From Lachnospiraceae bacterium (GTDB lineage Bacteria; Bacillota; Clostridia; Lachnospirales; Lachnospiraceae): a DNA stretch of 64,000 nucleotides. Of the stretch, positions 23,225 to 32,233 are shown piece by piece (the first letter of the stretch is position 1; every line of letters starts with the position of its first letter). The notes below the pieces were generated by a model. That model saw only the letters and a list, made by a program, of their open reading frames with translations. It was not told the origin of the DNA and ran no database searches. Location: NCBI GenBank assembly GCA_902363825.1, contig CABJBK010000009.1, positions 102,626 through 166,625 on the forward strand, read 5' to 3'. A program made the translations under genes and the position numbers.

Positions 23225-24747
23225 TATTAAAAGAAGCCTATATAGAAAATTTCGGAAAACTTCATAAGGAAGAGATCGTGTTCCGGCCGGGGATCAATGT
23301 GATCTGCGGCGGAAACGAGGCGGGAAAAACCACGTTGCAGGAATTTCTTTCCGCAATGCTCTTTGGGCTGGAACCAAAGCGCGGCAGAAGTCAGAAAAAC
23401 GATGCCTACCGCCGTTATGAGCCGTGGAATGCGGCATCCTACTACTGCGGCAGTCTCCGCTTTGAGATAGAGGACAGGCCGTTTGTGTTAAAGCGCAATT
23501 TTTACCACAAAGAAAAGACGGCGGAACTGAAAAATGAGGCGGACGGCGAACAGCTCTCCGTCGAGTTTGGCGATCTTTCGATGTTACTCGGGGAGCTAGG
23601 CAGGAGCGCGTATGAAAATACCTGGTGCATCGGGCAGACCGGAGCGGTGACCGGCGATGAACTGGCGGGCATCCTGCGGGAATATCTTTCCAACCTTGAA
23701 AATACCGGTGAGGCGGATATCAGTCTTTTGCTGGCGCAGAAGAATTTGGAGCAGCGCGGCAAAGAGATCCGCAGAGAGAAAAAGGCGCTTTTAGAGGAAA
23801 AAGAAAGCAGGATCGAAAAACTGCGGGTCGAGGAACAGCTCCTTACCGGAGACATGGAAAAGTTAGAAGAACAGACCGGGCACGAAGCAATCCGGCATGA
23901 TCTGAAGATCCAGGCGCTGATGCGTGAAGAACATGAGACCGGACAGAAGAAAAGATCCGGATGGCAGATCTGGATGGCGGTTCTATGCGGAGTGGCGGCC
24001 GTGTCCCATCTGTTCTTATTTGGAAAGTATGCCGTGGCAGCATGGTGCGCGGTGGAACTGCTGTTTCTGTTCTTTCTGTTTTTTGCGGTTTTCACCGGCC
24101 GCAGACAGCATCAGAAACAGGTGACAGTGCTGGAACAACAGAAAGCGGAGATGCAGCGTCATCAGGCGCTGGAGCAGACATTCGCGGAGCAGATGACGGA
24201 TAAGGAACTGCGCCGGGACAATGTGCGGGAAGCAATCCGGGAAGCCATGCAAAAAGGCAGTGCAGAGGCGGAGATTGAGAAGAAAGAACAGGCGTTGCTT
24301 TTAGCACAGCAGATCCTTGGGGAATCATCCGGCGGGATGTCGGAGGAAGCAAAAGAAAAACTTTACGCTTCGGCATCCCGGATCCTTTCCGAGATCACGG
24401 GCGGGCGTTATGTGAGCCTTAAATTTGACGACGCGATGAGGATCGTGTTGTCTGATTCAAAAAAAGAGATTCCGGTTGACGCACTCAGCCGGGGAACGAT
24501 AGAACAGGTCTATCTGGCGGTTCGGATCGCGATCGCAGCCGTGCTCTCGGATGAGCCGATGTTTTATTCCTTTGATGAGGCGTTCGCGTTTTATGACGAA
24601 GACCGTCTTGCGGCGGTGCTCGCGTATCTGGGCAGACAGCCGCAGCAGTCACTTATTTTTACCTGCACGACGCGGGAAGAGGATATACTAAAGAAGAATG
24701 ATATTCCATATCACAGAATAGTTTTACATACAGGGGGAGGCAGCTGA
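23221..24747 (+). CDS. YhaN/SbcC-like AAA ATPase with membrane segments
   Basis: A 508-residue ABC/SMC-type ATPase: Walker A GGNEAGKTT (residues 30-38), coiled coil at about 175-235, two hydrophobic segments at about 245-295 (WQIWMAVLCGVAAV and VELLFLFFLFFAVF), a second coiled coil, then signature LSRGTIEQVYLAVRIA and Walker B MFYSFDEAFAF. The coiled-coil arms are much shorter than in SbcC or Rad50, and no zinc-hook CxxC was seen. The membrane hairpin in place of the hook resembles YhaN. Partner of the nuclease gene it overlaps. Confidence 0.85.
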   Translation: MILKEAYIENFGKLHKEEIVFRPGINVICGGNEAGKTTLQEFLSAMLFGLEPKRGRSQKNDAYRRYEPWNAASYYCGSLRFEIEDRPFVLKRNFYHKEKTAELKNEADGEQLSVEFGDLSMLLGELGRSAYENTWCIGQTGAVTGDELAGILREYLSNLENTGEADISLLLAQKNLEQRGKEIRREKKALLEEKESRIEKLRVEEQLLTGDMEKLEEQTGHEAIRHDLKIQALMREEHETGQKKRSGWQIWMAVLCGVAAVSHLFLFGKYAVAAWCAVELLFLFFLFFAVFTGRRQHQKQVTVLEQQKAEMQRHQALEQTFAEQMTDKELRRDNVREAIREAMQKGSAEAEIEKKEQALLLAQQILGESSGGMSEEAKEKLYASASRILSEITGGRYVSLKFDDAMRIVLSDSKKEIPVDALSRGTIEQVYLAVRIAIAAVLSDEPMFYSFDEAFAFYDEDRLAAVLAYLGRQPQQSLIFTCTTREEDILKKNDIPYHRIVLHTGGGS

Positions 24748-27095
24748 TGTCCCGAAAGAAAAAGAAGAAGAAAAAATACCGCGGATTCTGGCGGTTCATC
24801 AAATTTCAGATATTTTTAATGTGTCTTGTGCTCGGAGGGCTGGCGTACTACTATCTGGGCGGTTACGCACAGCAGATCTCACAGTTAAAGTCGGAGGCGG
24901 AGCAGTATGTCAAGACGTCATCACCGTCGACCTTTAAGGCATCACAGACCAGTGTCGTCTATGACGCGAACGGAAACCAGATCTCGGTCTTAAAAGGGGA
25001 GAAAGACGTCTATTACCTGAGCTTTGACCAGATCCCGACGAATGTGACCGCGGCGATCATCAGTATCGAGGACAAGAAATTTTACCAGCATGGCGGCGTG
25101 GATTATAAGGCGATCATGCGTGCGGTGCTCGCGATGCTGCGGGACGGAGAGGTTACGCAGGGCGGAAGTACGATCACCCAGCAGCTTGCCAGAAATGTCT
25201 TTATCTCGCAGGAAAAGACCTGGCAGCGAAAGATGGAGGAGATCTTTATTGCGCTGCAGATGGAGAAAAAGTACACCAAAAATGAGATCCTCGAATTTTA
25301 TCTGAACAATATCTATTTCGGAAACGGATATTATGGGATCCAGGCGGCAAGCAAGGGTTACTTTAACACGACCGTGGATCAGCTTGATCTGTCCCAGATC
25401 GCGTTTTTATGCGCGATACCGAACAATCCATCGTTATATGATCCGGTGAACCATGCGGATCATACCATAACGCGCCGGGATCTGATCCTAAAAAACATGC
25501 TGGATGACGGGAAGATCACGCAGAGCGCGTATGAAAGCGCAAAGGCGGAGCAGATCGTGTTAAACCGCCCGCAGACCAGCAAAAACGACTATGTGGAGAC
25601 GTATACCTATAACTGCGCGACCCGTGCGCTGATGAAACAGCAGGGCTTCCAGTTTCAGTATACGTTTGATACGGCGGAGGCGGAGGATGCCTATGACAGC
25701 ATGTATGAGGAAACCTATGCTGCCTGCCAGCGTGCCCTCTATACCGGAGGATACCGGATCTACACCTCGATCGATCTGAACATGCAGACCGCGCTTCAGC
25801 AGAGTGTGGATGATAATTTAAAAGATTATACGGATGTCGGGGACGACGGCATCTACGAGATGCAGAGCTCGGCGGTATGCATTGACAACGAGACCGGTTA
25901 TGTCAAGGCGATCGTCGGCGGACGGAGCCAGCAGCTGAGCGGTTATACCTTAAACCGTGCCTACCAGAGCTTCCGTCAGCCGGGAAGCTCGATCAAGCCG
26001 CTCATCGTGTATACACCGGCGCTGGAGCGTGGTTATACGCCGGATTCGATCGTAAATGATGAGAAAACGGAGGGCGGGCCGTCCAACGCCAACAAGAGTT
26101 ATGCCGGAAAGATCACACTGCGCCAGGCAGTGGAATCTTCCAAAAACACAGTGGCGTGGAGCCTGTTTGAGGAGCTGACGCCGAAAGTCGGGATTTCCTA
26201 TCTGCGAAATATGAACTTTTCACATCTGGAAAATCAGGATGAGCAGATGGCGGCTTCCCTGGGTGGCTTTACCAGAGGTGTGTCCGCGCTTGAGATGGCG
26301 TCCGGGTATGCGGCACTGGAAAACAGCGGAAAATACCGGGAGCCGACCTGCATCGTCAAGATCACGGATGCGGACGGCAATGACATCTATGTGTCGGATC
26401 AGGAGGAGACCGTTGTCTACAAAGAAAACGCGGCACGGATGATGACCGACATGCTGGTTTCCGTTGTGCAGGAGGGAACCGGAAAGGGACTGGCGATCAG
26501 GGAGATGCCATGCGCGGGCAAGACCGGAACGACCAACGACAATAAAGACGGATGGTTTGTCGGCTACACGCGCTACTATACGACCAGTGTATGGGTAGGC
26601 TATGATATGCCAAAAGAACTTCCGACATTGAAAGGTTCTTCCTACCCGGGAAATATCTGGCATGATTTTATGGAAAATATCCATACCGGACTGACCCCTC
26701 TCAACTTTCTGCCTTATGTTTCCTACACGGATGGCGGGCAGAAAGATGACGGAAAGGAACAGCAGAAAGAGGACGCGAAGAAAGAAGAAAAAGATAAGAC
26801 AGATCAGCCGGCAGCGCCACAGCCGGAGCAGCAGACGCCACCGGAACAACAGCAGGCGGAACAACAGCAGGCGGAACAGCCGCAGGAGAATCCGTCACCG
26901 GAGCAGCAGCCGCAGCCGGAACAACAGCCGGCAGAACAGCAGCCGGCGGATCAGCAGACCGGACAGCAGGAGGCACAGCCGGAACAGCCACAGCCGGAAC
27001 AGCCACAGCCGGGAGACCAGAGCGGGCAGGATTCGCAGGACAATGCACAGCAGATAGAAAACCAGGGTGGAGAACAGAACACGCCGGGCGAATAG
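24747..27095 (+). CDS. class A penicillin-binding protein (PBP1A-type)
   Basis: Bifunctional peptidoglycan synthase, 782 residues. A basic cytoplasmic tail and one TM (about 16-37) are followed by the GT51 domain (EDKKFYQHGGVDY, GGSTITQQLARN, EIFIALQMEKKYTK) and the transpeptidase domain with catalytic Ser414 in SSIK, SKN and KTGTT (Lys592). The last 90 residues are a Pro/Gln/Glu repeat tail. The start overlaps the preceding stop by one base (TGATG). No obvious functional link to the upstream repair genes. Confidence 0.95.
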   Translation: MSRKKKKKKKYRGFWRFIKFQIFLMCLVLGGLAYYYLGGYAQQISQLKSEAEQYVKTSSPSTFKASQTSVVYDANGNQISVLKGEKDVYYLSFDQIPTNVTAAIISIEDKKFYQHGGVDYKAIMRAVLAMLRDGEVTQGGSTITQQLARNVFISQEKTWQRKMEEIFIALQMEKKYTKNEILEFYLNNIYFGNGYYGIQAASKGYFNTTVDQLDLSQIAFLCAIPNNPSLYDPVNHADHTITRRDLILKNMLDDGKITQSAYESAKAEQIVLNRPQTSKNDYVETYTYNCATRALMKQQGFQFQYTFDTAEAEDAYDSMYEETYAACQRALYTGGYRIYTSIDLNMQTALQQSVDDNLKDYTDVGDDGIYEMQSSAVCIDNETGYVKAIVGGRSQQLSGYTLNRAYQSFRQPGSSIKPLIVYTPALERGYTPDSIVNDEKTEGGPSNANKSYAGKITLRQAVESSKNTVAWSLFEELTPKVGISYLRNMNFSHLENQDEQMAASLGGFTRGVSALEMASGYAALENSGKYREPTCIVKITDADGNDIYVSDQEETVVYKENAARMMTDMLVSVVQEGTGKGLAIREMPCAGKTGTTNDNKDGWFVGYTRYYTTSVWVGYDMPKELPTLKGSSYPGNIWHDFMENIHTGLTPLNFLPYVSYTDGGQKDDGKEQQKEDAKKEEKDKTDQPAAPQPEQQTPPEQQQAEQQQAEQPQENPSPEQQPQPEQQPAEQQPADQQTGQQEAQPEQPQPEQPQPGDQSGQDSQDNAQQIENQGGEQNTPGE
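26803..27037 (+). repeat. coding low-complexity repeats, PEQQ-type tail
   Basis: Degenerate 9-15 base units of the CAGCCGGAACAG kind encode a Pro-Glu-Gln-Gln-rich extracellular tail of the penicillin-binding protein, likely a wall-spanning spacer. Such tracts vary in length by slippage. Confidence 0.8.
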
Positions 27096-27114
27096 AGAGA
27101 AAGGATTAAAAACG

Positions 27115-27780
27115 ATGGAGAAAAAGGTTGTATTAAAGGATATGGAGCCGAAAGACAGGGTGTCCTATATATGGGAGTACTATAAGTGGTACATCATTGT
27201 GATCACGTTTGCGGTTATTTTCGGGATCTATCTGATCTTCAGCTACGCGACACGCAAGGAGGAAGTGGCGCATGTACTGATGGTCAATGCCGACCTGGAA
27301 GCGGTGAGTGACGACGATAACCGTATGTTTGACGGGCTTCTTTCGGATAACGGCTATAATACCGCAAAACAGGAAGTTGCGGTAAACGACGGACTGCATG
27401 TGGATCCGACCGGAGTCGGACAGAACAACTACTATACCTTCAGCTCGATCTTAACGATCTTAGAAGCGGGCGGCGCGGATGTCTATCTGGCAGATCCGGA
27501 GACCTTTGACCTCATAGGTTCCACTTCAAACTTAAAGGATCTCTCTACGGTGCTGCCGGAGGATATCATGGAAAAATACGCGGACAAACTGGTCTATGCC
27601 ACGGATGAGGAGACGAAGGAAGAATACCCTTGCGGGATCGAGATCACCGGAAATGAGTGGACGAAAGAGACCGGTCTTTACAGCGGAGAGTGCGTGATCG
27701 GCGCGGCATATGGAGATGCCAGGGACGGTCTGAGTGAAAAGCTGATTTCTTATATATTAGGAGAGGGCGAAAGCCATTGA
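27115..27780 (+). CDS. single-pass membrane protein of unknown function
   Basis: A 221-residue protein: cytoplasmic N-terminus (LKDMEPKDRVSYIWEYYKW), one TM at about residues 23-45 (YIIVITFAVIFGIYLIFSY), and an extracytoplasmic domain with no motif I recognise. The N-terminal EPKDRVSYIWEYYKWYI pattern recurs in Lachnospiraceae membrane proteins (from memory). ATG 27115 follows AAAGGA. It lies 19 bases after the penicillin-binding protein gene, so an envelope role is possible. Confidence 0.75.
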   Translation: MEKKVVLKDMEPKDRVSYIWEYYKWYIIVITFAVIFGIYLIFSYATRKEEVAHVLMVNADLEAVSDDDNRMFDGLLSDNGYNTAKQEVAVNDGLHVDPTGVGQNNYYTFSSILTILEAGGADVYLADPETFDLIGSTSNLKDLSTVLPEDIMEKYADKLVYATDEETKEEYPCGIEITGNEWTKETGLYSGECVIGAAYGDARDGLSEKLISYILGEGESH

Positions 27781-27805
27781 CAGGACGAAATTGGTCGCCT
27801 ATACT
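27777..27805 (+). promoter_or_regulatory. near-consensus promoter of the glucokinase gene
   Basis: TTGACA (27777-27782), 17-base spacer, TATACT (27800-27805). The -35 overlaps the stop codon of the preceding gene. Confidence 0.75.
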
Positions 27806-27867
27806 GAAATTATGGATGAAATTTCTCGTTTTTCAGAAAAAAAGTAGATAAAGGAGCAAATCAGAAA

Positions 27868-28809
27868 ATGAAGAAGTATGGTTTTGGAGTGGACATTGGA
27901 GGAACAACATGCAAGATCGGTCTGTTCGAGATGAACGGAACACTGATCGAGGACTGGGAGATCAAGACAAACACAGAAAATAAAGGGGCATCGATCTTAG
28001 ATGACGTTGCGGTTGCGATCGAAGGCAAAATGCAGTCTGCCGGCATTGCAAAAGAGGAAGTCCAGGGCATCGGAGTGGGTGTTCCGGGACCGGTTACCGG
28101 TGACGGCACAGTATTACAGTGTGTCAATCTCGGCTGGGGTGAATTCAATGTTGCAGAGGTATTAAAGAAACGCACCGGATTTGATGTAAAAGTCGGCAAT
28201 GACGCAAACGTAGCGGCACTCGGCGAGATGTGGCAGGGTGGCGGAAAAGGTCACAAGGATGTTGTCATGGTTACGCTTGGAACCGGAGTCGGCGGCGGAA
28301 TCATCGTAGATGGAAAGATCGTGGCAGGCGCGAACGGAGCCGGCGGCGAGATCGGACACATCATGGTCAATGAAGAAGAGACCGATACCTGTGGCTGTGG
28401 AAAGAAAGGCTGTCTGGAGCAGTACGCATCCGCAACCGGAATCGTGCGCATGGCAAAGAAACTGCTTGCGTCTGACGACAGAGAGACAACCTTAAAGAAC
28501 GTGAGTGAGCTGACAGCAAAAGACATCTTTGACGCGGCAAAAGCGGGAGACGCAGTAGCGAAAGAACTGGTAGAAAAGCTTGGAAAGGTACTTGGCAACG
28601 CGCTTGCAAATGTGGCATGCGTAGTCAATCCGGAGATCATCGTAATCGGCGGCGGTGTTTCCAAAGCAGGAAGCATCTTGATCGATGTAATTCAGAAACA
28701 CTATGTGGAGACAACGTTCCATGCATGCAGAAAAGCAGAATTCGCGCTCGCAACACTGGGCAATCAGGCAGGAATGTACGGATGTGTACAGATGCTGCTT
28801 GACATGTAA
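27868..28809 (+). CDS. ROK-family glucokinase
   Basis: A 313-residue sugar kinase that phosphorylates glucose to glucose-6-phosphate with ATP. Phosphate-binding DIGGTTCKIGLF at the N-terminus, catalytic Asp in VGNDANVAALGE, and the ROK zinc site CGCGKKGCLEQY with upstream EIGHI. No HTH, so a kinase and not a ROK repressor. AAAGGAG precedes the ATG; a near-perfect promoter and a terminator make it monocistronic and probably highly expressed. Confidence 0.93.
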   Translation: MKKYGFGVDIGGTTCKIGLFEMNGTLIEDWEIKTNTENKGASILDDVAVAIEGKMQSAGIAKEEVQGIGVGVPGPVTGDGTVLQCVNLGWGEFNVAEVLKKRTGFDVKVGNDANVAALGEMWQGGGKGHKDVVMVTLGTGVGGGIIVDGKIVAGANGAGGEIGHIMVNEEETDTCGCGKKGCLEQYASATGIVRMAKKLLASDDRETTLKNVSELTAKDIFDAAKAGDAVAKELVEKLGKVLGNALANVACVVNPEIIVIGGGVSKAGSILIDVIQKHYVETTFHACRKAEFALATLGNQAGMYGCVQMLLDM

Positions 28810-28864
28810 GCAAAAAAGCGTACCGCAGGATTACATAGCAATATCATACAGTAAAAATAAAAGC

Positions 28865-28911
28865 CACAGACGGATCAGGACTTTTTGATGCTTGACCGTC
28901 TGTGTTTTTTT
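28865..28911. terminator. bidirectional terminator between glucokinase and LacI-GGDEF genes
   Basis: CACAGACGG (28865-28873) pairs with CCGTCTGTG (28896-28904), extended by TCAGG/CTTGA, and is followed by seven T. The other side has an A-rich run, giving T on the minus transcript. The 3' end of the minus-strand gene lies within the hairpin. Confidence 0.8.
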
Positions 28912-31199
28912 GCTTCATAAAGGATCTCATCGGACTTTTTGATGATCTCATTTAAGTCCGTATCCGGGCTGCAGGTAAAACTCTGAATGCCGACCGAGAG
29001 TTCCACGAAAAAAGGCTTTTCAGATACCGCGTTAAAGTCAGTTTGCGTCTGTTTTAATTTCGCCGGGAACGAAGTGGCAAAATCCGGATTGGAAGAGAGC
29101 ACAAGGGATACGAACTCATCACCGCCGATACGCGCAGTCAGAGAGGCTGCGGGCAGATTTTTGGTTAAAAGCCGGGCTGCGGACTGGATCGCGAAATCGC
29201 CGGAAGCGTGTCCGAAACAGTCGTTGATCTCTTTTAAATGATCGAGATCGCCAAAGATCAGATGCGCCGGTACGCCTTCATGATCTTTGCATAACGAGAT
29301 CGCGCGCTCCATAAAACCACGCCGGTTCAACAGCTTGCTCAGTTCGTCATACTCGGAGATGAAACTGAGGATGTGGTTCTGGTTCTGGATGACATCCAAA
29401 GACTGCTTCAATTCCTGCTGAACCTTTTTCGCCTGATTGTTCAGATGGATGAAACGGAACAGTGAACCGAGCTGCAGGCTGCAGGTCTGCACAAAGGACA
29501 CATCGTTCTGCTCGACATCACACAGAAGGACACCGTACTGTTCTTCCCCGGAAAACATCACAAAAGCAGTCAGGGACTCACGGCGGTCTTCCGGCAGAAA
29601 AGAGGAAAAACCGTTCTCTTCTGTGATAAGCGGCCGCTCATCCGGCTCATAGAGATGGCATTCATTCTGGTTATAAAACGCAGTCAGATACAGATCCTCA
29701 TCAAAAGAGATCGGCTTTCCGGCAACCAGACGGATCGGGTGCTCAAAAAGGTAAAAATAGGCACCGCGGATGTTCATCAGGCGGAAACGCTCCATGACAT
29801 GATGGATGGAATCCATGAAATTCAGATCGTCGTTGATCAGATCCCGCGTGAACGTCGGAACGAACCACGCCTTGCGGTTTGCGGTGATGACCTGTTTTTC
29901 CAGATTGCTCACATCCTTTAAATGCGTATACTGGTGCAGCATGGAAATGATGTCGGAAAGAATATCGGAAATGACATCATCTTCGGTATTTGCGATCAGT
30001 ACGCGCAAAAGTTCGGTGAACTTCTCAAGCACCAGCTCGGTGGAAATGTGGTGGTGTCCGAGCAGCAGGTTCAAGATCGTGAACAGATAGTTGTCCTGCG
30101 CGTGCAGTTTCTTTTTCTCAAAAGCATTTTCATAAATATAGGCAAAGAAATTGCGCACGAGGGCGGTGTAGTACATGCGCATATTCTCGTACGGGATCAG
30201 AGAAAATATATCCATCGAGATCTGGTCGGCGGAAGAGAGGATGAAAGCCTTAAAATCCGTGACAGCGACAGCGTCAGAAGTCAGGGAGAGACTTGGTGTA
30301 CATCCACAGGAACACCGTCTGCGCAGAATGGATGGCATGCGCTTGGAAAACGGTTTCCGCCCGCGGCAGAGCATCAGCGTGTTTTTGAGCGCGGTATAGC
30401 TGAAAAGAAAGCTGCTGTGCGCCACGCTGGTCAAAGGCGGGGTGAGGGACTGCGCGAAATCCACATTGTCAAAGCCGGTGATGGCAATGTCCTTTCCGAT
30501 CAGAAGGTTGTGTCGCCCACAGACGCGGTATCCGGCTTTTGCCATATTATCGTTCGCGAAAGCGATCGCTTCAAGACCAGGGTTGTTGTCCAAGAGAGCT
30601 TCCACGAGCTCATCGATATTTTCGGAATAGTCGCCGTAGACGACCATGTCTTTCGTGACCGTAAGACCGTGTTCTTCCATGGTGTCGCGGTAGGCGGCAA
30701 GGCGCTCGTTGGAGTCACGGTTGTTCTTCGGACCGCAGACGAATGCGATCTTCTTATAATGATGGAAATCGAGCAGATGCTCCATGCAGCTGCGGGTGCC
30801 GTTGTAATTGTCCGCGATCAGATACGGGGCATCCGTTGATTTTGGGATGTCCTCAAGCAGAAGGCATGGAATGTCCGCGTAATTGTTTAAAAACTGTTCC
30901 AGATTGCTGCTGCGTGTGGACAGCGAAAGCGAACCATAAGCGATGATCATCGCGTCCAGCTTTGAGAAATGGGCGTAATCGTAAATGGTGTCAAACTGAT
31001 AATGATAATGTCCGTTGTCATTGCTTAAAAGAATGTCTGTGCAGTAAAGCGGCGCCTGCGGCCCCATCAGAAAGATCAGATTGACGTCCTCTTCCCTGGC
31101 GCAGGTATAAAATCCACTGATCAGATCCTCCGAGTAATCGGATTGAATGTCCCCCAACATGATCCCGATCGTATAGCGTTTTTTTTCTGGTGTATTCAT
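28875..31199 (-). CDS. LacI-like sensor / diguanylate cyclase fusion
   Basis: A 774-residue soluble protein. Residues 8-290 resemble the ligand-binding domain of LacI regulators (YTIGIMLGDIQSDYSEDLIS; KKIAFVCGPKNNRDSNERL; DIAITGFDNVDFAQSLTPPLTS) but no helix-turn-helix precedes them. A helical and GAF-like middle follows, then a GGDEF domain (about 620-774) with intact RIGGDEF at 690-696, so it should make cyclic di-GMP. No RxxD inhibitory site lies before GGDEF. No TM segment: it senses a cytoplasmic ligand, possibly a sugar. A relative with a large internal deletion lies at 32648-33205. Confidence 0.87.
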   Translation of the reverse strand: MNTPEKKRYTIGIMLGDIQSDYSEDLISGFYTCAREEDVNLIFLMGPQAPLYCTDILLSNDNGHYHYQFDTIYDYAHFSKLDAMIIAYGSLSLSTRSSNLEQFLNNYADIPCLLLEDIPKSTDAPYLIADNYNGTRSCMEHLLDFHHYKKIAFVCGPKNNRDSNERLAAYRDTMEEHGLTVTKDMVVYGDYSENIDELVEALLDNNPGLEAIAFANDNMAKAGYRVCGRHNLLIGKDIAITGFDNVDFAQSLTPPLTSVAHSSFLFSYTALKNTLMLCRGRKPFSKRMPSILRRRCSCGCTPSLSLTSDAVAVTDFKAFILSSADQISMDIFSLIPYENMRMYYTALVRNFFAYIYENAFEKKKLHAQDNYLFTILNLLLGHHHISTELVLEKFTELLRVLIANTEDDVISDILSDIISMLHQYTHLKDVSNLEKQVITANRKAWFVPTFTRDLINDDLNFMDSIHHVMERFRLMNIRGAYFYLFEHPIRLVAGKPISFDEDLYLTAFYNQNECHLYEPDERPLITEENGFSSFLPEDRRESLTAFVMFSGEEQYGVLLCDVEQNDVSFVQTCSLQLGSLFRFIHLNNQAKKVQQELKQSLDVIQNQNHILSFISEYDELSKLLNRRGFMERAISLCKDHEGVPAHLIFGDLDHLKEINDCFGHASGDFAIQSAARLLTKNLPAASLTARIGGDEFVSLVLSSNPDFATSFPAKLKQTQTDFNAVSEKPFFVELSVGIQSFTCSPDTDLNEIIKKSDEILYEAKKHRRSSIKKS

Positions 31200-31247
31200 G
31201 TAAAAATCCCTCTTTTGAAAAACCGTACAAAGCTGATTATTATTTAA

Positions 31248-31304
31248 ATTATACCATAAAAAGAGAGGGGCGTGAACCGGTTTTCAAATATATTCCACCG
31301 GTTC
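31248..31304 (-). promoter_or_regulatory. promoter of the LacI-GGDEF gene with two ACCGGT sites
   Basis: On the minus strand: TTCACG (31276-31271), 17-base spacer, TATAAT (31253-31248). GAACCGGT (31274-31281) overlaps the -35, and its inverted copy ACCGGTTC lies at 31297-31304. Each contains the CG-centred core ACCGGT, with centres 21 bp apart. AACCGGTT is typical of LacI-family operators, so a LacI repressor binding side-by-side is plausible. Confidence 0.55.
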
Positions 31305-31425
31305 CAGATATTGTGGCTGTCTATTTTCGCATGGCTGTGTTATGATTTTTTGTAACAAATATGTAACAATTTTGAAATCAAAACGAAATATATTGAAGCT
31401 GATTTCAAAGGAAAGAGAGGACAAC

Positions 31426-32088
31426 ATGAAAAAAAGATATATGGCGGCACTGACAGCGGCATTCATCACAACAGCGGTATCTCCGCTCGCGGTACACGCG
31501 GGAACCGTGACTTCCACGGGAAATTGCGCAAAGAGCGCGAAAGTTACGGTGATCGGTGGAAAGATCAATGACTGCGACAGCATCAAGGATATCATGTCAC
31601 AGCTCGGAAACGGAAACTGGAATGACAGATGGAACAACTGCACACCGGAAACAAAGCCGGAAACAAAACCGGAGACGAAGCCGGAAACGAAGCCGGAGGA
31701 GGATGCGTCAGAAACCTCCTTTGCCCGTCAGGTCGTGGCACTGGTGAACGCGGAGCGGAAAAAAGCAGGTCTTTCCGAGGTTACACTGGATGAAAAAGTG
31801 GAAGCGGCGGCGTTAGTGCGCGCGAAGGAGACCGAGCAGTCCTTTTCCCATACGAGACCGAACGGAAGCAGCTTTAGCACAGCCTTAAAAGAGCAGGGCG
31901 TGTCTTACCGTGGTTCGGGCGAGAACATCGCGTGGGGACAGAAAACACCGGAGGATGTCATGAAGGCATGGATGAACAGTGAAGGCCACAGAGCCAATAT
32001 CTTAAATGCCAGGTTCACCAAGATCGGTGTGGGATATTATCAGAATGCCAGGGGCACAAATTACTGGACACAGTTATTTACCTATTAA
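31426..32088 (+). CDS. secreted CAP (SCP/YkwD-like) domain protein
   Basis: A 220-residue protein with signal peptide MKKRYMAALTAAFITTAVSP and cleavage likely after VHA (residue 25). A linker of four PETK repeats (residues 74-89) follows, then a C-terminal CAP domain (about 97-220) with FARQVVALVNAERKKAGL, SHTRPNGSSF, GENIAWG and GHRANILNARFTKIGVGY. YkwD-like CAP proteins are secreted and often linked to sporulation or the cell surface; the catalytic role is unclear. ATG 31426 follows GAAAGAGAGG. Confidence 0.88.
   Translation: MKKRYMAALTAAFITTAVSPLAVHAGTVTSTGNCAKSAKVTVIGGKINDCDSIKDIMSQLGNGNWNDRWNNCTPETKPETKPETKPETKPEEDASETSFARQVVALVNAERKKAGLSEVTLDEKVEAAALVRAKETEQSFSHTRPNGSSFSTALKEQGVSYRGSGENIAWGQKTPEDVMKAWMNSEGHRANILNARFTKIGVGYYQNARGTNYWTQLFTY
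31645..31692 (+). repeat. four tandem 12-base repeats encoding PETK
   Basis: Units CCGGA(A/G)AC(A/G)AA(A/G) repeat four times and form the Pro-rich wall linker of the CAP-domain protein. Confidence 0.85.
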
Positions 32089-32104
32089 TAAGGAAAAGAA
32101 AAAA

Positions 32105-32139
32105 GAGGTCTGGAGACATAAATTCCAGATCTCCTTTTT
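32105..32139 (+). terminator. intrinsic terminator of the CAP-domain gene
   Basis: GAGGTCTGGA pairs with TCCAGATCTC (one G-U), then CTTTTT. Confidence 0.8.
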
Positions 32140-32233
32140 ATAGTGGAAAACGGGTTTTGTTTTGAAAAATCACTGTACAATCCCTGGGAAATTGATTATT
32201 ATGGAAAGTAGAAGACAGTAAAGGGAGAATCGC

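Noticed and set aside
26220..27057. Long antisense and out-of-frame reading frames over the penicillin-binding protein tail, rich in Ala-Val-Pro or Arg-Ser
   Set aside because: Produced by the low-complexity repeats and absence of stops; not genes.
29922..30839. 305-codon plus-strand frame opposite the LacI-GGDEF gene
   Set aside because: Shadow of the coding strand; no start signals and no recognisable domain.
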